Part shown: positions 25,080 through 38,769 of the stretch, in pieces | How the letters are laid out: each line of letters opens with the position of its first letter | How positions within the stretch are numbered: position 1 is the first letter of the stretch | Assembly: GCF_030272615.1 (NCBI RefSeq) | Contig: NC_081413.1 | Coordinates: 551,827,136 to 551,891,135 of the forward strand | Direction of reading: 5' to 3' | DNA from: Cryptomeria japonica | Taxonomy: Eukaryota > Streptophyta > Pinopsida > Cupressales > Cupressaceae | DNA length: 64,000 nucleotides | The notes under the pieces: model-generated | The model's database searches: none | The model's input: only the letters and a program-made list of their open reading frames with translations | What the model was told of the DNA's origin: nothing | Position numbers and translations under genes: made by a program

Positions 25080-25310
25080 CAAATGTGTGGAGCTTGATTT
25101 GTGTTACAAGCTGATATGGGTTGGAAACTTGAGTTGTTTTACAAGCTGATATGGGTTGGAAACTTGAGTTATTTTACAAGTTGATATGGATGGAAAACTT
25201 GATTTGTTTTACAAGTTTATATGATGTGGAGACTTGAGTTGTTTTACAAGTTTTGATATGGTTTTTGAAAACTTGAGTTGTGTTACAAGTTGATATGGAA
25301 TGATATGATG
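25080..25310 (+). repeat. Imperfect tandem repeat, about 40-bp unit
   Basis: About five units built on ACAAG(C/T)TGATATGG and GAAACTTGAGTTG-TTTT, decaying from left to right. Lies between the TAGCGCAT array and the antisense frame. Confidence 0.75.
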
Positions 25311-25429
25311 TGGAACTTGATTAGTTTGAGCAAATTGTTTCATGCTTTTGATGTGATTTTAATTTTGATATCTTTGTTTTGATGTGGAAACTGATATTGG
25401 ACTTGTTTTCCTTTTGATAGGAGCGATTG

Positions 25430-27358
25430 GGAGTGGTGTAGTCGTGGGAGCGGTTCCCTAGACCTTGGGCATTGATACCACGATTGGCACAGGCTAGCCT
25501 AGATGTTATTAAGAGATGCGGCTTATCATCTTTGTTGGAATGCCTCGGTTCACTGTGAACCAGGGTTTACTTACAACGCTCACCGAGAGATGGCATAGTG
25601 ATACAAACACCTTTCACTTTGCTACTGGTGAGATGACAATTACTCCAGAGGACTGTTACAGGATTTTGCGTATTCCCATAGTAGGTGCTTTATTGCCGTA
25701 TGAGTAGAATGAGGAGGGTGGGACTGAGGTACTGTGGTGCATTTTTCATGATGAGACAGTGTGTGGGTATGAGATCCCATGGTAGGAGTTCTTGGATCTG
25801 GACTATGCGCCTCTCCCGTCAGTACTAGCAGGGCTCATCGGTGGATTCCTTTGTCCTGATCCCAGGTCAAAGGGATTCTTTGTTGGTTGGGGATTGGTTC
25901 TTGAGGAGATGGTGACCAAGGGCCATAGGTTTGCTTGGGGATCAACCATGTTAGCCCACTTGTACAGGGACTTGCATGAGGTTGTGTATCTGGATTACGA
26001 CAGTTTGTCATCTGGCGTGACACTTTTACAGGTATGGTGCTGGGGGCACATTCTAGCAGCAAGACCACTGGTGGATAGAGACAGGATTGTTGGGTGGGCA
26101 TATGCTTATGGTTATAGGGGTTTAGTACTCCAGCATAAGCTGGGCAAATTGGAGCATTGGAGGAGGGTCCTAGATGATATAGATATGGTCATCTGGTGAC
26201 CTTATATAGATTGTGAGGTCTGGGCAGAGGATGGGCTAGAGATGCCTTATGTGTTTATGAGCCAATTTTTGATAGGGCGGATGCCCTTTGTGATAGAGAG
26301 ATTCCAGTTAGGCAGGGTTTTGAGGCAGTATGGTCGACAGTAGGGTATAGCACAAGGGACCTACTTGTATGCATGTTGGAGATAGGACATACCTAATTGG
26401 GGTCCTACAATTGATAGCGAAACAGCTATAGAGGAGTTCTCCAGCTTAGCGGGTCAGATATGGGACTATGCTCCAGAGATATTAGACACAGGGATGACCC
26501 ATGAGTTTGCTGGTTTGTTTGCAGCACGTGTTGTGGCTAGGATATCAGATCTTAAGGAGATGCAGCCTGCCTTCGATGATGATGAGGAGGAGGTTGGGGG
26601 AGATGGTGATGATGGAGATGATGGAGGCGAAGGAGGTCAACGAGAGAGAGGAGATCAGGGGAGGAGAGGAATCAGAGGCAGAGATGGTGGGGATAGAGGG
26701 ATGCGGGTGGAGAGAGCAGTTCGATGAGTTGTGATGGATAGAGGGAGAGGAGGGTTGGTTATTGGAGTAGGAGAGGTGATGGTAGTGGTGGGAGGGACAG
26801 ATGAGTGGAGGCAACCAGCACGGAGGAGGAGGACTGATGAGTTACCTCCACCAGCACTAAGGACAGGCAGAGGGAGAGGGGATACCCCTTCACAGGTGCC
26901 CCTACAGGTTTGAGTCCCAACACATGTGGAGGATGCTAAGATCAGGACTCTGCAGTTGACAGTACAACAGTTGCAGGCATAGCTATTGATGCAGCAACAT
27001 CAGATTACTCAGCTGAACTTAGAGTGTGATACGGAGATAGAGAGGCGCGGTCGAGCAGAGGAGCTTGCAGCTAGCATTCAGAGAGCGGTAGCAGGGGGCT
27101 TGATGAGAGATATTATGAGGGAGCTGTCCTTGAGAGTGAAGGAGGCAGAGCATTATAGATGCCATTACGAGGATGCCGTGCCCAGGGAGCATAGAGTACA
27201 AAGCTTCATGCAGGCGAGATCAAGTCGATCTCGAGAGACTGGGACACAGTAAGAGAGTAGAGGCATGATGGGGCCCTCAAGACAGGATCCTCTTGGAGAT
27301 CCAGGAGCTGGGACATCAGCTGTGAGACCATCCCCCTCAAGAGATAGTCATACTTGAG
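25430..27358 (+). pseudogene. Plant mobile domain (PMD) protein frame, antisense within gypsy-2
   Basis: The plus-strand frame encodes an aminotransferase-like plant mobile domain, the module of MAIN/MAIL proteins and of extra frames in some transposons. It runs from about WERFPRPWALIPR (25440) through ASLDVIKRCGLSSLL, then a frameshift near 25530, then LTTLTERWHSDTNTFHF and GEMTITPEDCYRILRIP (25580-25680). The second half is SVLAGLIGGFLCPDPRSKG, FAWGSTMLAHLYRDL and LLQVWCWGHI (25800-26060). An acidic Asp/Glu/Gly stretch (26570-26640), an Arg/Gly-rich segment and a helical C-terminus (26990-27240) follow. Stops, mostly TAG, occur near 25706, 25783, 26197, 26340 and 26380. The PMD assignment rests on recognised motifs. 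It lies between pol and the 3' LTR, opposite to gag-pol, as reported for extra antisense frames in Tat-type elements. Not functional here. Confidence 0.8.
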
Positions 27359-28660
27359 AGACGATGTCTCTATTGTATTTTTGGATCATTTTTCCGTTTG
27401 TGCTGGGCACAGACATGACAAATTTTGTACATTTGTGATCATTTTTGACATATATATATAGATGACGCCATTTTCTTTGATCATGTGATGTGTTATGGAT
27501 GCATGTTCTATATGTTCTTTCTTTACTTTATGATGATGCAATGCTTAGATAGATGATATGATGCATGATGTATGATGTATGCTTTGATATGCTGTGAGAT
27601 GTATCTTGAAAATGAGATGTATGATTTGATATGCAAAATGATATGCAACTATTTGTAAAATGATATGCAACTATTTGTTTTTGGAACATCCTCATTCTGT
27701 ATTTGCCATCCCGATATAACCATATGTTATTTTGCTTTTGATATAGGTATCATCATTGAGCATTGATTTGTTTGGGATATGTTGAAAATTTATACAAGCA
27801 TAATGGTATAATTGAACCATAATGACCTGAGAAAAATTTACATGATGTTTGATTTTGTAAGATAGCACAAGTGTCAAGGTATAATTGAACCAGGATGACC
27901 AGAGTGCAGATTGCGTATAAACAGACAAGATTAAATCATTTGTATGCGTAAAGTGGAATCATGTCTTCAGTGATATTTGTCGTATCATGTCTCGAGACAA
28001 GTATTTACATAGTACAAGTGATCGCCTCACAGATAGAAGACTAATAAAATATTGGAGTTTTCTCATGATCTCTAGCTTTGAAGCACTAGTGAGAAAAAGC
28101 AGAGAATCCAATAATTTAAAAAGTTCAAATGCAAAAATAGTCAAGACTTTATGCAATAATGCAACATTTAGTACTTCAGAAAATCATCCATCTTAGTATT
28201 TTTGTGATTCTTGTTTCAGTGATCCAATGTTTTGCTTGGCGATGGAGTGAAGTTTTTGGTTGTTGGATGTGGTGTTTCTGAGTTTTACAAATAGTCTTGA
28301 TTGTTTTGAACATACTGCAATTTTTGATGATTTATTGCCCCTAGCTGAGTGTACCTCTTGATGTGAATATGTACAGTGATTACCAAGCCATGGTGAGATG
28401 TGGTAAAAGGATATGTGGATAAACCAGGATAGTGACTACGCTAAGTATGTCCTGACTGGATATTTGCTAAGTGTCGGGCGATGACTGATAGTGATTTACT
28501 GTGGAGATAAGGATGTGGATATAGATAAAGGAGTTGTCCTTTCACAATAACACCTATTACTAGGTTTTCACCAGTTGCTTTTATTGTACCTTTTTATTTG
28601 CTTTTCCTCGATTTTTTTTTTTGATTTTTTTTTATTTATTTTTTGCTTTTTCCGTGCATT
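27359..28660. other. Spacer between the antisense frame and pol of gypsy-2
   Basis: No gene seen. 27530-27680 is rich in GATATG/GATGTATG steps, with AAATGATATGCAACTATTTG twice. GGTATAATTGAACCA occurs twice (about 27805 and 27880). A long T-rich run lies at 28600-28650. The PMD frame and pol converge on this spacer, so it may hold both transcript ends. Confidence 0.6.
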
Positions 28661-28667
28661 AGACTAC

Positions 28668-31600
28668 TCAAGTGTAGTCTTTCTTCAGGTGAATGTTGTT
28701 AGTTGGTTCATCGAGCACATCTCCTTCTAAAGTTGTAAGGTAATAAGCACCTGATCCATAGACTAATATGACATAGGGACCCAACCAGTTAGGTTCAAAT
28801 TTCCCTTTCTTTTCTCGATCTTGTTGATTTCTTGGATTTTCTTTGAGGACTAGGTCACCAACTTTGAAGTTGTGAGGGATGACCTTGTGATTGTAGTTTC
28901 TGCACATGCATTACTGATATGCTTTGAGATGAGTGTAAGCATGCTGATGTCTCTCATCTAATAGTTCTAGTTCTTGCAGGCGGTTGACCCGATACTCTTC
29001 ATCTGGAATTAAGCCTTTTAGAGAGACTTTGAGAGATGGAATTTCTACCTCCAGTGGTAAAATAGCTTATGATCCATAGACCAATGAGAAAGGTGTTGCT
29101 CTTGTAGGTGTACGGATGCTAGTTCTATATGCCCAAAGTGCTGGATTGAGTTGTACATGCCAATCTTTTCCTGCATCATTTACTGTTTTCTTGAGGATTT
29201 TTAGTATTCTTTTGTTGGAGGCTTCTGCTTGACCATTCCCCTGGGGGTAGTATGGTGTAGAGAACCGATGTTGTATTTTGAATTGTTCACATAGTTCTCG
29301 GACATCTTGGTTTTTGAACGGTCATCCATTATTGGTGATGATGGAACTTGGAATACCATATCTGCAGATCAGATAGATCAGGATAAAAGACACAATTTGT
29401 TTTCCAGTTACTGTGGTCATGGGGACTACTTCTATCCACTTGGAAAAGTATTTTGTTGCAGTTATAATGAACTTGTGTCCATTTGAAGATGAAGGATGAA
29501 TTTTGCTGACCAAGTCTAGTCCCCACTGACAAAAGGGCTAGGATGTGGTAAATGGCTGTAGTTCCTGTGCTGCTGCATGCATCAGATTGCCATGGATCTG
29601 GCATTTAGGACACTTCTTGGCGAAGTGGTAAGAATCTTTTTCCATTGTAGGCCACTAGTATCCCATCCTTAGAAGCTTTGTAGCAAGGGTAGTTCCACTT
29701 GAATGTGTGCCACAAATACCTTCGTGAAGCTCATGTAAAGTGGAGTCAGATTCATTATGATCGAGGCAATGAAGAAGAGTACCATCTAGACCTTGACGGT
29801 ACAAAGTATCAGTAGTAAGGGTATAACGGGCGACCTATCAGATAAAGTCATGTTTTTGGTTACGAGATTGGTCAATGGGTAGGATGTTATTCTTAAGGTA
29901 GTCGTATATCGGTCCATATAAAGGAGAATTTGAACCAATCAAGGCATAGATAATATGGGATTTAGAGTGGTCATAGGTGGGGGAGAACAGTTGCTCTACC
30001 AGAAACTCGTAACGACTTTGTTGCTCTAGAATTTGCAGTAGTTAAGCGATAGTGGCCATTGCATTGGCTGCTTTGTTATTCAACCTTGGTATTTGCTCGA
30101 AGGTGATGTGCACAAAGTATTGCTTGAAGTCATCCACCATTTGTTTGTAGGGTAGTAGCTTGTCATCCTTTGTCTGATAGTCATCATTAATTTGATTGAT
30201 AACTAGTTGTGAATCTCCATAGACTTTGAGTTCTGTGATTTTCCATTCCATAGCCATCCTGATGCCTATAACTAATGCCTCATATTCAGCCACATTATTT
30301 GTGCATGGAAACATAAGCCTATATGATCTTGGTATAGTGTGTCCTTCAGGAGTGATGAATAAAATGCCAGCACCTGAACCATGTTGTGTGTAAGATCCAT
30401 AAAAGTATAGAGTCCATTGTTTGGTAGAAATAGAAAGAATGTCCTTGTCTGGGATTTCAATTTCCATAGTTTGTTTTCTTGGTAGTGGTGCTTCAGCCAG
30501 TTGATCTGCAATTGCTTTTCCTTTGATAGCTCTTCATTCTGTGTAGTGGATATCAAATTCACTAAGGATCATGACCCATTTAGCCAACTAGCCGGTGAGA
30601 GCTGCCTTGTTGAGTAGATATTTAAGAGGATCAATTTTTGCCACTAGCTTGATTGTGTGAGCTAGCATATAATATCGGAATTTTTGAGGGGCAAAGACTA
30701 CTATTAGACAAGCCTTCTCAATGAATGTATAGTTGAGTTCATAGCCATTCAATGTCCTACTGATGTAGTATATGGCTCATTCCTTTCCTTGTTGATCTTC
30801 TTGTGCTAACAATGCCCCTAGTGATATATTTATTGTTGAAATGTATAGAATAAGGGGCTTTCCTGTGACTGGTGGTACTAGAATTGGTGGGTTCATCAGA
30901 TACTGTTTGATTTGATAAAAAGATTCTGCACACTTGGCCTCCCATCTGAAAGGTACATTTTTATGTAATAAGTGATTGAATGGTAAACTTTTATCAGCTA
31001 GTTGAGCAATGAATTTCCTGATTGATTGGAGTCATCTTTGTAGAGATTGGAGCTGACTGATATTCTTTGGTGGTGGCATCTCCATAATGGCTTGTACCTT
31101 TGCGGGATCCACTTCAATACCTTTAGCTAAGACGATGTAGCCTAGTAACTTTCCTGATGTAACCCCAAAGACACACTTCTTACGGTTAAGCCTGACTTGG
31201 AATTTCTCCAATCAATCAAAGATCTTTGTTAGGATGTTGAGGTGCTCTGCTCTGGTGAAGGATTTAGCTAGTAAATCATCCACATAGTCTTCCATGAAGG
31301 TATGCATCATGTCATGAAAGATTATTGTCATTGCTCATTGATAAGTAGCTCTTGCATTCTTTAAGCCAAAAGGCATAACATTCCAACAGTACGTTCCCCA
31401 AAGGACAGGTAAACATTGTTCTGTCTTGATCTTCTGGGGCTATTTTGATTTGATTATATCCTGAAAAACCATCCATTAGTGATAACATTGCATGGCCTGC
31501 TGTGAGGTCTACAATTATGTTGATACTGGGCAAAGGAAAGTCATCCTTTGGACAAGCTTTATTGACATCTCTGAAGTCAGTACATATTCTGATATTGCCG

Positions 31601-34600
31601 TCTGGTTTTGATACTAGTACTATGTTGGAAATCCATTTTTCATAGTCGATGGGTCAAATGAATCTGACATCTAATAGTTTCTTTAGTTCAGCTTTGACCA
31701 TGAGTGCCACATGTGGATTCATCTTTTGTAGTTTTTGCTAGACTGGCTTAACTCCTGGAGAGATGGACAAGTGATGCATGATTAAATGTGGATCAATTCC
31801 AGGCATATTTGCATATGACCAAGCAAAGTTGATTTGCTTTTCTTTAAAAAAGGTGATAAATACTGATCTTTCCTCCTCTGTCAGAGATTCTGCTAGGTGT
31901 ATGTTTTTGATTGCTTCTATAGTACCAATGTTGATTGATTGAGTGGGCTCAATCAATATGGGTGATTGCTCATGAAAATGTTTAGGAAGACTGTCAAGTC
32001 TCCCATCTTTAGGTGCCTTAAAAAGGTTTTCACCCTCAGATGCATCCTTTATTTTTACTTTTTTGTGATCTAGAGTTGCCATTGACTGGTTTTTAGCATC
32101 AGATCTTTTATTTGGTTCATTTTTGTGACTGAGAGACTTGGCACTCCCTGGTTTGCAGACATCATTACTTCGTTCACTGGTAGAGCCTATTTTTGGGTTA
32201 ATGGTACATAGGTAGTGGATAATAGATTCATCATTTGGGAAAATTGGTATATCATGTATTTCAGGTTCGTCCCAGTCAATGAGGTCGGGAAAGACAAGCG
32301 GTAAGGAATCGTTTGGTGGATCAAGTTCTACTACTGTAAGTGTCAAGACAGAGGTTTCATCGTGATTGGTCTTGGTTTTAAAGAAGTCAAGGATTTCGTC
32401 GAGGTCTTCGATGGTATCATCTTTCGTATAGACTTGTTCATAATGTTTTTGTTTGCTTTCCTTGGCGTCATAGATATTCTGCGGTTTGAATTCAAGAAGT
32501 CTATCTTCTACGTTATGCTCTCCTTGGGGAAGGGATATGGAACCAATATTGTCAGTGATATCTCTAGTAGTGTTTGAGTAGCTACCCCATTCATATTCAT
32601 TGGAATTAGTCTTTGAGGCATCATCCCAGATTCTATCAGTGCTGTAAATAGGTATGTTGTAGGGTGAAAATAGATCTTTGATGATGGATACTAGTTTGAT
32701 AGTTTTTGTTGATATGGTGCCGGATCCTACTTCTACCTTTTGTATTTGTTCATAGACTGTGCCTCCTTGGGGAGGAATAATAGTATCAAGAGATGATTCT
32801 ATTGGTTCTTGAGATATTGGTATTTGAATATGAGCTACTGCTGCAAATATAGCCCTTTTGTGACTGAGAAGCTTTCCCTGATGTTGTTTCTGTTCTTAAC
32901 ATTCACGTGCCTTACAGATTGTTTCTGTTGACTCAAATAGTGCTTCTTGCCAGGATTCTTTTTTGTATTTCTTCTTTGCTTTCCATTGAGGTCTTGGAAT
33001 TATGTGGGGTGTCTTCCTTAATAGGAAAGTGAGTTTACAACCCAATCTTATTTTGTCTCTACTGGGCTGTCAAGGAAGGTCTATGGGCTTAGTGACTCCT
33101 TTGCATTTTCCAATAGGTCCTTTACCATCATATCCCATTTGTTGCATGATTAAGTAGCCCTTTCCATATAGGTGTGTTGGTAGAACTATGTCCAGAGCAG
33201 CTACTCTATTATCTTCTTCCTCATCTTTGTATAACCAGCTAAGAATGTCCTTATCTTTTGATTCATGTGCTAGAGTGCCTAGTTGGATGAAGGTACCATC
33301 AAATTTGGTGATGGGCTGAGTTACCTGATGTGTTTATGGAGTGGGCAATCCATGAGATCTGGGTGATGTTGGTAATTTGGAGAAACACATGGGTTCCAAA
33401 GAGTATTCTCCCATAGCTTGTTCTTTGATTTGCATTTTTTGCTTGAAATCTCCAGGTAATGATTTGGGTTTTGCCTTCGATAGATCTGATGTTGAGGATC
33501 TCTGTTTTTCCCTATTATGAGGAACCAAACTGTCCTGGGCTGCCCCCATTGCATTACAATGTTGAAATGGATTGTGATCAGCAGATATAGAGACCTCTTC
33601 TTCGTTATAAGGAAATTTGACACACTGGTGATACGTAGAAGGCACTGCTTGCATTTCATGTATCCAAGGTCGACCTAATAAAATATTGTATGTGAGGTCT
33701 ATGTCTAAGACCTGACACATAGTGTCCTTTTGCATTGGTCCAACTTGAATGGGTAACATCATGGTTCCTTTAGGTGACCTTTCTTCATCATCATATGCCT
33801 TTATGGTAATCTTTTTACGTGGATCAATAAACTCTTCTGAGAAGCCTAATGGACAGACAAGTTTTAAGGTACATATATTAAGTCTAGCTCCTCCATCTAT
33901 TAATACTCTTTTTACTCTATCTTTATAAATGATGACTTCAATATCGAGAGGAGTGTTATGTGGATGACTTAAGGAAGTATTATCATGCTCTGAGAAGGTG
34001 AGATTATGAGGCCCTGTCATATGAGTGACCATGGCTTGAAATTTGTCTGTATCAGCCAACTACGCAAAACTCCAGCTTGGATATCTATACTAGAATTGCT
34101 GAAACTATCACCAAAACACAAAAACATATTGGATTTTTGGTGTAGTGGTTGTCAACATGGTATGTCCCTTCAAGACATATTTCTGAGCTCTAGTTGTTAC
34201 ATTGACAGATTCATGATCATGTTTGTCTTGGATTGTGATGATATTCACATGATGGTCTTCAGCTGATATGTGATTGATGGTGTTATTGTAGATATGGTTG
34301 ATACGAGCTCCTCGTGTATCGTTTGAGGTTGAAGCTTCATCTTTGTTGTAGTTTGGAAGAGGATTTTTAAAGGCTCCGTGGTCACCATTTGTTTTGAGAC
34401 CATCTACCGTTAAATCACCTCGAACAATCATATCCTAAACAATGTTTTTCAATTTCATGCAATCGTTTGTTTGATGACCTTTGTTATCATGAAAATTACA
34501 ATAGTGTGAATCATTCCACCAAGGTGGTTTCATTTGGGGTTCATAGGTGCTGATTGGAGGCAAAGAGAGAATCTTGTTTGCTAGGAGCTCTCTGAATGCC

Positions 34601-36047
34601 GACTCTAGTGATTGTCCCAATGGTGTGAAGACATGTTTTTGGAAATTGTTATTGTTGTCGCGTGAATTGTTACTAGGTCGTTGATTCGTGGTTTTGTTTT
34701 GAGTATTGTTGGTGTTGTTTGTGTTGGGTTGACCTTGATTGATATTAGCGTTTGGATTAGCACCTTTAGGATTCTTTGTAGCTTGAGGATTTCCTAATAA
34801 TGTGAGCACTGGTTGCTTAGATTCTGGATCATGCGATTCATTGTTGCCTTCATTTTTGTTTCGAGTCCAGAATCGAGACTTGTCTAAGTTGCTGTTGTTT
34901 TGGTTATTGTAGCTTGATGAATTTGTTCCTTCTTTGAAGAATTTGAGCATTCCCTTTTTGACACATGCTTCCTCTACTTGAATGCCATTTTCAATCAATT
35001 TAGCGAAAGATGATATGCATTGGAGTTTGAGCCTGTAACTCATTTCACCATTCAAGTTGTCGATAAAAATTTCCATTTTCTCCTTTTCAAGAATGTCTCG
35101 AGGATATCGTGAAACCATACGTCGCCAGCGTTGAAGGAATATCATGAATGTTTCATTGTTCTTTTGTTTGGTGTTGCAGATGTCTAGCATAGTTATAACA
35201 TGTTGAATTTTATAGGAATATTGTGTTATGAACTTGTTAACCAATTCATCAAATGATCTGATAGGAGGTGTAATTTTGGATAACCATTCCATTGTTTTTC
35301 CTCCCAAGCTTCTGGGGAATAACCTCATCAGATAGGTGTCATCATGAGCAAATTCAAGACTCATGGTACAGAATTCTCTGACATGATCACGGGGATCACT
35401 TTTCCCATCGTACTTGTCAAATTTGGGAACGTCTGAATTTGGAGGAAAAGGGACCATGTTCAATTGTCTGTCAAATGGATAAGGACAAATTTTGTTTAAA
35501 GAGTACCGCACTGTTGTCCCTTGTTGCATGTCTTGCATTTGTCTTTGTAACATTTTCATTTGTTGAGTAAGGGCAACCAAAGGTGCATTGTTTTATCGAG
35601 GGAAGAGTTCCTCCCTCGTATTAATCCTAGGTTGAAACAGTGTATGGAACAGTATGTTTTGCTCTGGTATGTTTTGCTCGGGTATATTCAATTTTGGGAT
35701 ATTTTGTTCAGGTGTGTTTTGTTCAGGGTCTCAAATTTCTTCCTCTCTTTGTCTCTCTTGATATTCGTAATTTTGAGATCTTGTTCAAAAAATGTCTGGG
35801 TCAAGGTCCTCAGGAATTTTAACTCCTTTGCTCGTGAGCATGAGTAAGTATTTCTCTTTATCATTTTGCATGAGTCTTTCTACAAGCTTTTGGAATGAAG
35901 CACTTTCTTGGCATTCTTGAAGAAGTTCGTTAGTGATTTCAGGTTCCTCTAGAGGTGGACCTTCAAAGGATTAGATAACCTTTGATTCATGCTTGATTCT
36001 GGTGTTGCTTCGCTTTGTTTGTTTCGTTGAGAGCGAGTGATAGGCAT
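28668..36047 (-). pseudogene. gypsy-2 gag-pol, degenerate
   Basis: Gag probably starts with MPITRSQRNK at 36047. Stops follow until the main gag domain, 35580-34435: FPRSLGGKTMEWLSK, FLQRWRRMVSRYPRD, an Asn/Gln-rich stretch and a CxxH remnant. The protease region is 34059-33334 (VLIDGGARLNICTLK, LLGRPWIHEM). RT spans about 32350-31100 (WSYANMPGIDPHLIMHHL, catalytic YVDDLLAKSF near 31270). RNase H is 30467-30042: its first catalytic Asp is Tyr (LYFYGSYT for the usual FDGS), but NNVAEYEAL and YGDSQLV remain. Integrase is about 29640-29000 (GHKFIITATKYFSKWIEVVP) and its C-terminal domain ends at 28668 (VGDLVLKENPRNQQ, FEPNWLGPYVI). No chromodomain. The order RT, RNase H, integrase is gypsy. At least ten stops or shifts. 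Confidence 0.9.
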
Positions 36048-36889
36048 TTTAGTAGAAGCTTTATGTGACAAAGGGGACAAAATCCTCTTTGATATGTGGC
36101 TCGGGGGTTGGTGGTTTAGGTCGGGGTGTGTTGAAAGTGATACACTTGTCGGGAAAGAATGGCGGATTGATCTTTCTCCCACGGTTTGTGATTTGACTGA
36201 ATGCGGATTTTTGACAATATGCTCTAGCCTTCAAAGGTTCTTTGTCAAATTCGTTGGATTTGTTTTGGATATAAAGTTTGATGTGATAAAGGAATATTCG
36301 ATGAGATTTGAAGAGTTGACTATTGATGTATACAAATTTATTTCTTTTGATAAATTTGGAAAAACTTGGCTGTTGTTTCTTCAATGTGGTGTTACGATAA
36401 ATATTCTTTCTTCTCAGAATATGGGGATTAATCATGCATAAGTAATCAATGGTTTCCTTTGATTTTTTTTGGATTCTGGTGATCTTGCTTTGAAAATTCA
36501 AGTTTTTACTTTATCAAAGTGAAGGTTTAGATGCCCCTTCATGACAAAGCGTGTCAAATGACATGGATAAAATCTCCTGATATGGAAACTTGATTTGACA
36601 ACTTGAGGTTTTAAGCAAGTGATTTTGAGATAAAATCTGTGAGATGATAAAGGATCCTTTTGATACTTGTGATGATGTTTCATGATTTTGATAGGATAGA
36701 TATGTTTTATTGTGCGATCAGTTTTAGATTTTTACAACGTTTGGTTGACACAAATTTTGCTCAAGAAATAGTTTTTTTTAAAGCTGTGTTTTTGCTACTC
36801 TGCTTTGACGAAAAATGATGCTGATGAAAAGAGGCTTCCAAAGATGTTTTCTAAATTTCAAAATTCCTCACTGTTTTGCCCTTTGTTTT

Positions 36890-37290
36890 TTTGATTCTGG
36901 TCACGCGCTAAAATAGAGATAAGATGCGCTACTAAATTTACTTCATGCGCTAAAAGAATGACCACACGCATTAGGCTGCCCCCTGCTACGTGCTAAAGTT
37001 TTCGACTGTTTAAAATTTGTTTTCTGTCGGGCTCAAAAAGTTATGCGCTAGTATGGTTTTGTGACGTGCTAACTATTAAACCCTAAGTGCTAAAGTTTCA
37101 CTCCTACATGCTAAGCTGATGTTTCAATGTGCTAGGCTATTTTCTAGATGCACTAATTGTTTAACACTGTTTTAAATTTTTGGTTAAAACGCTATTGTTT
37201 TGACCAAACATGCTAACTTTATGCTTTGATGTGCTAACAAAAGTACCCTACGCGCTAAGAAGTTGTTCTCATGCGCTAAATTGCCCTAAT
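36890..37290 (-). repeat. TAGCGCAT octamer array, leader part 1
   Basis: Reads ATGCGCTA on the plus strand, so TAGCGCAT in the sense of gag. About 15 copies with variants such as ATGTGCTA, ACGTGCTA, ATGCACTA and CGCGCTA, spaced some 20-30 bases. Confidence 0.75.
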
Positions 37291-38359
37291 TTTTCCTTTG
37301 GTTGGTTTTCTTTTTTTTCGGATTTGATTGTAAGTTTTTCAGTCTTGATGGATGATTTTTTGAAGTAGTAAATGCAAGCACAACATAGAAAAGACAACCA
37401 TTTTGCCTAATATAACAAAAAGTGTATGTTCTGCGAGGATGTGTTCAAATCCCCAATGTTTTAACAGGTTTGGATACAAATAATACACTTTAAGAAGACT
37501 CTTTATTCAAAGGTCATAAATAACATCATAGCCCACTAGTCTCGATACTCCATCAGCTCAAACAGCTGTGTCACCCCCTAGAGGGCGCCCATTTTTTTGC
37601 CTTTTGCCAGAAATTAACTCAAAGTGAATTGCTTCACAATTGAGTAGTTATCTTGGGAGATATATGGTGAGTGATCTTGGGGGCGGATTCTTCCCCACCC
37701 TTGCACTATGATGTTATAAATGTCTGGTTACTGACTCGGCTTAAGGTTTCTATTTTGATGGTTCATAATCAGGCTTCCTATTTGGCCGTCAGTGATAAAA
37801 TCCCTCAGGAGGCTTTCCAACCTTTAGAACAAAGGCTTTATGTATCTCGAGGATACTGGGGGAAGGCTAATCACTGCATGCAACCATTGAAAAGGACTTT
37901 CATCACTTTCCACTTTTGATTATAGTGGGTTGGAATACTTGGCATCAAAGTCGTTTCCCACTTAGGTCGTTCCCTTCACACCAGCCATAAATAGCTTTAA
38001 GAGTTCATTCCAACTACTCGGGAAGGCAGGTCTGCTAAAGGATTTAAAATGCTTGAAGTACTGAAAGCTTTAAGAGTGGTTTGGCTTTTTGATCACCTAG
38101 TTAAGGGGAGAGCATATACCTTCCACTTTTGAGACAAGGCAAACAATTTTTCTTTTTAGCCTTCAAGACAAATGATTTGCTAACTTCTATTGGGAGATGT
38201 TGCTCCAAAAAGAATGGTGTTAATTTTATTTCCCCAGATCAGTGATTATTTAATCTAAGAAAATAATTGAGTCAACAAAGCAAAAGTTCGATTTTTGATA
38301 ACAAAAGGAAACTGACAAAAGGGGAATAACTTCCCTCTTTTGATTGTAACAAAAGCTTT

Positions 38360-38570
38360 TAAGTGTGGTTCTTTCCTTTGCAATTTTTTTGAAATGAATC
38401 CTTTTATACACCAAAGGATGGTGAGGTTCTTTTTATAGCTACTTTTGCAAAAAGGAAGGTTTGTATGGTTCTTTTTAAAGCCCAAAAATAAGTTTTCTCC
38501 TATGAAAGCAAGAAATGTTCTGATTTGTGGTTCTTTTTATAGCCCAAAAAAGTGAGTTCAATTTTAAGAA
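38360..38570 (-). repeat. Imperfect repeat around GGTTCTTTTTATAGCCC
   Basis: Four units with the core TG(A/T)GGTTCTTT(T/C)(T/C), each followed by an A-rich stretch with AAAAAGG or CCCAAAAA, spaced about 50 bp. Confidence 0.6.
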
Positions 38571-38769
38571 CAAAAGAAGTTCAGATTTTAAACTAACTTA
38601 ACTAAGTTAGTGAAAATTCTAACTATCTTAATATTTTAAAACTAAGCTCCCATCTGCAACAAATTGGTTAGAATCCTGCAAGGAAACAAGAGGAAAACAT
38701 TAGATGATTGGTGGACTTCAACAAGTCTACTTTTTATCTCCGGTTACAGATTTTAAATTTTTTATTTCT

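Noticed and set aside
26545-26814. Minus-strand Ser/His/Pro-rich frame opposite the PMD frame
   Set aside because: Antisense shadow of the acidic and Arg/Gly-rich low-complexity tail of the PMD frame.
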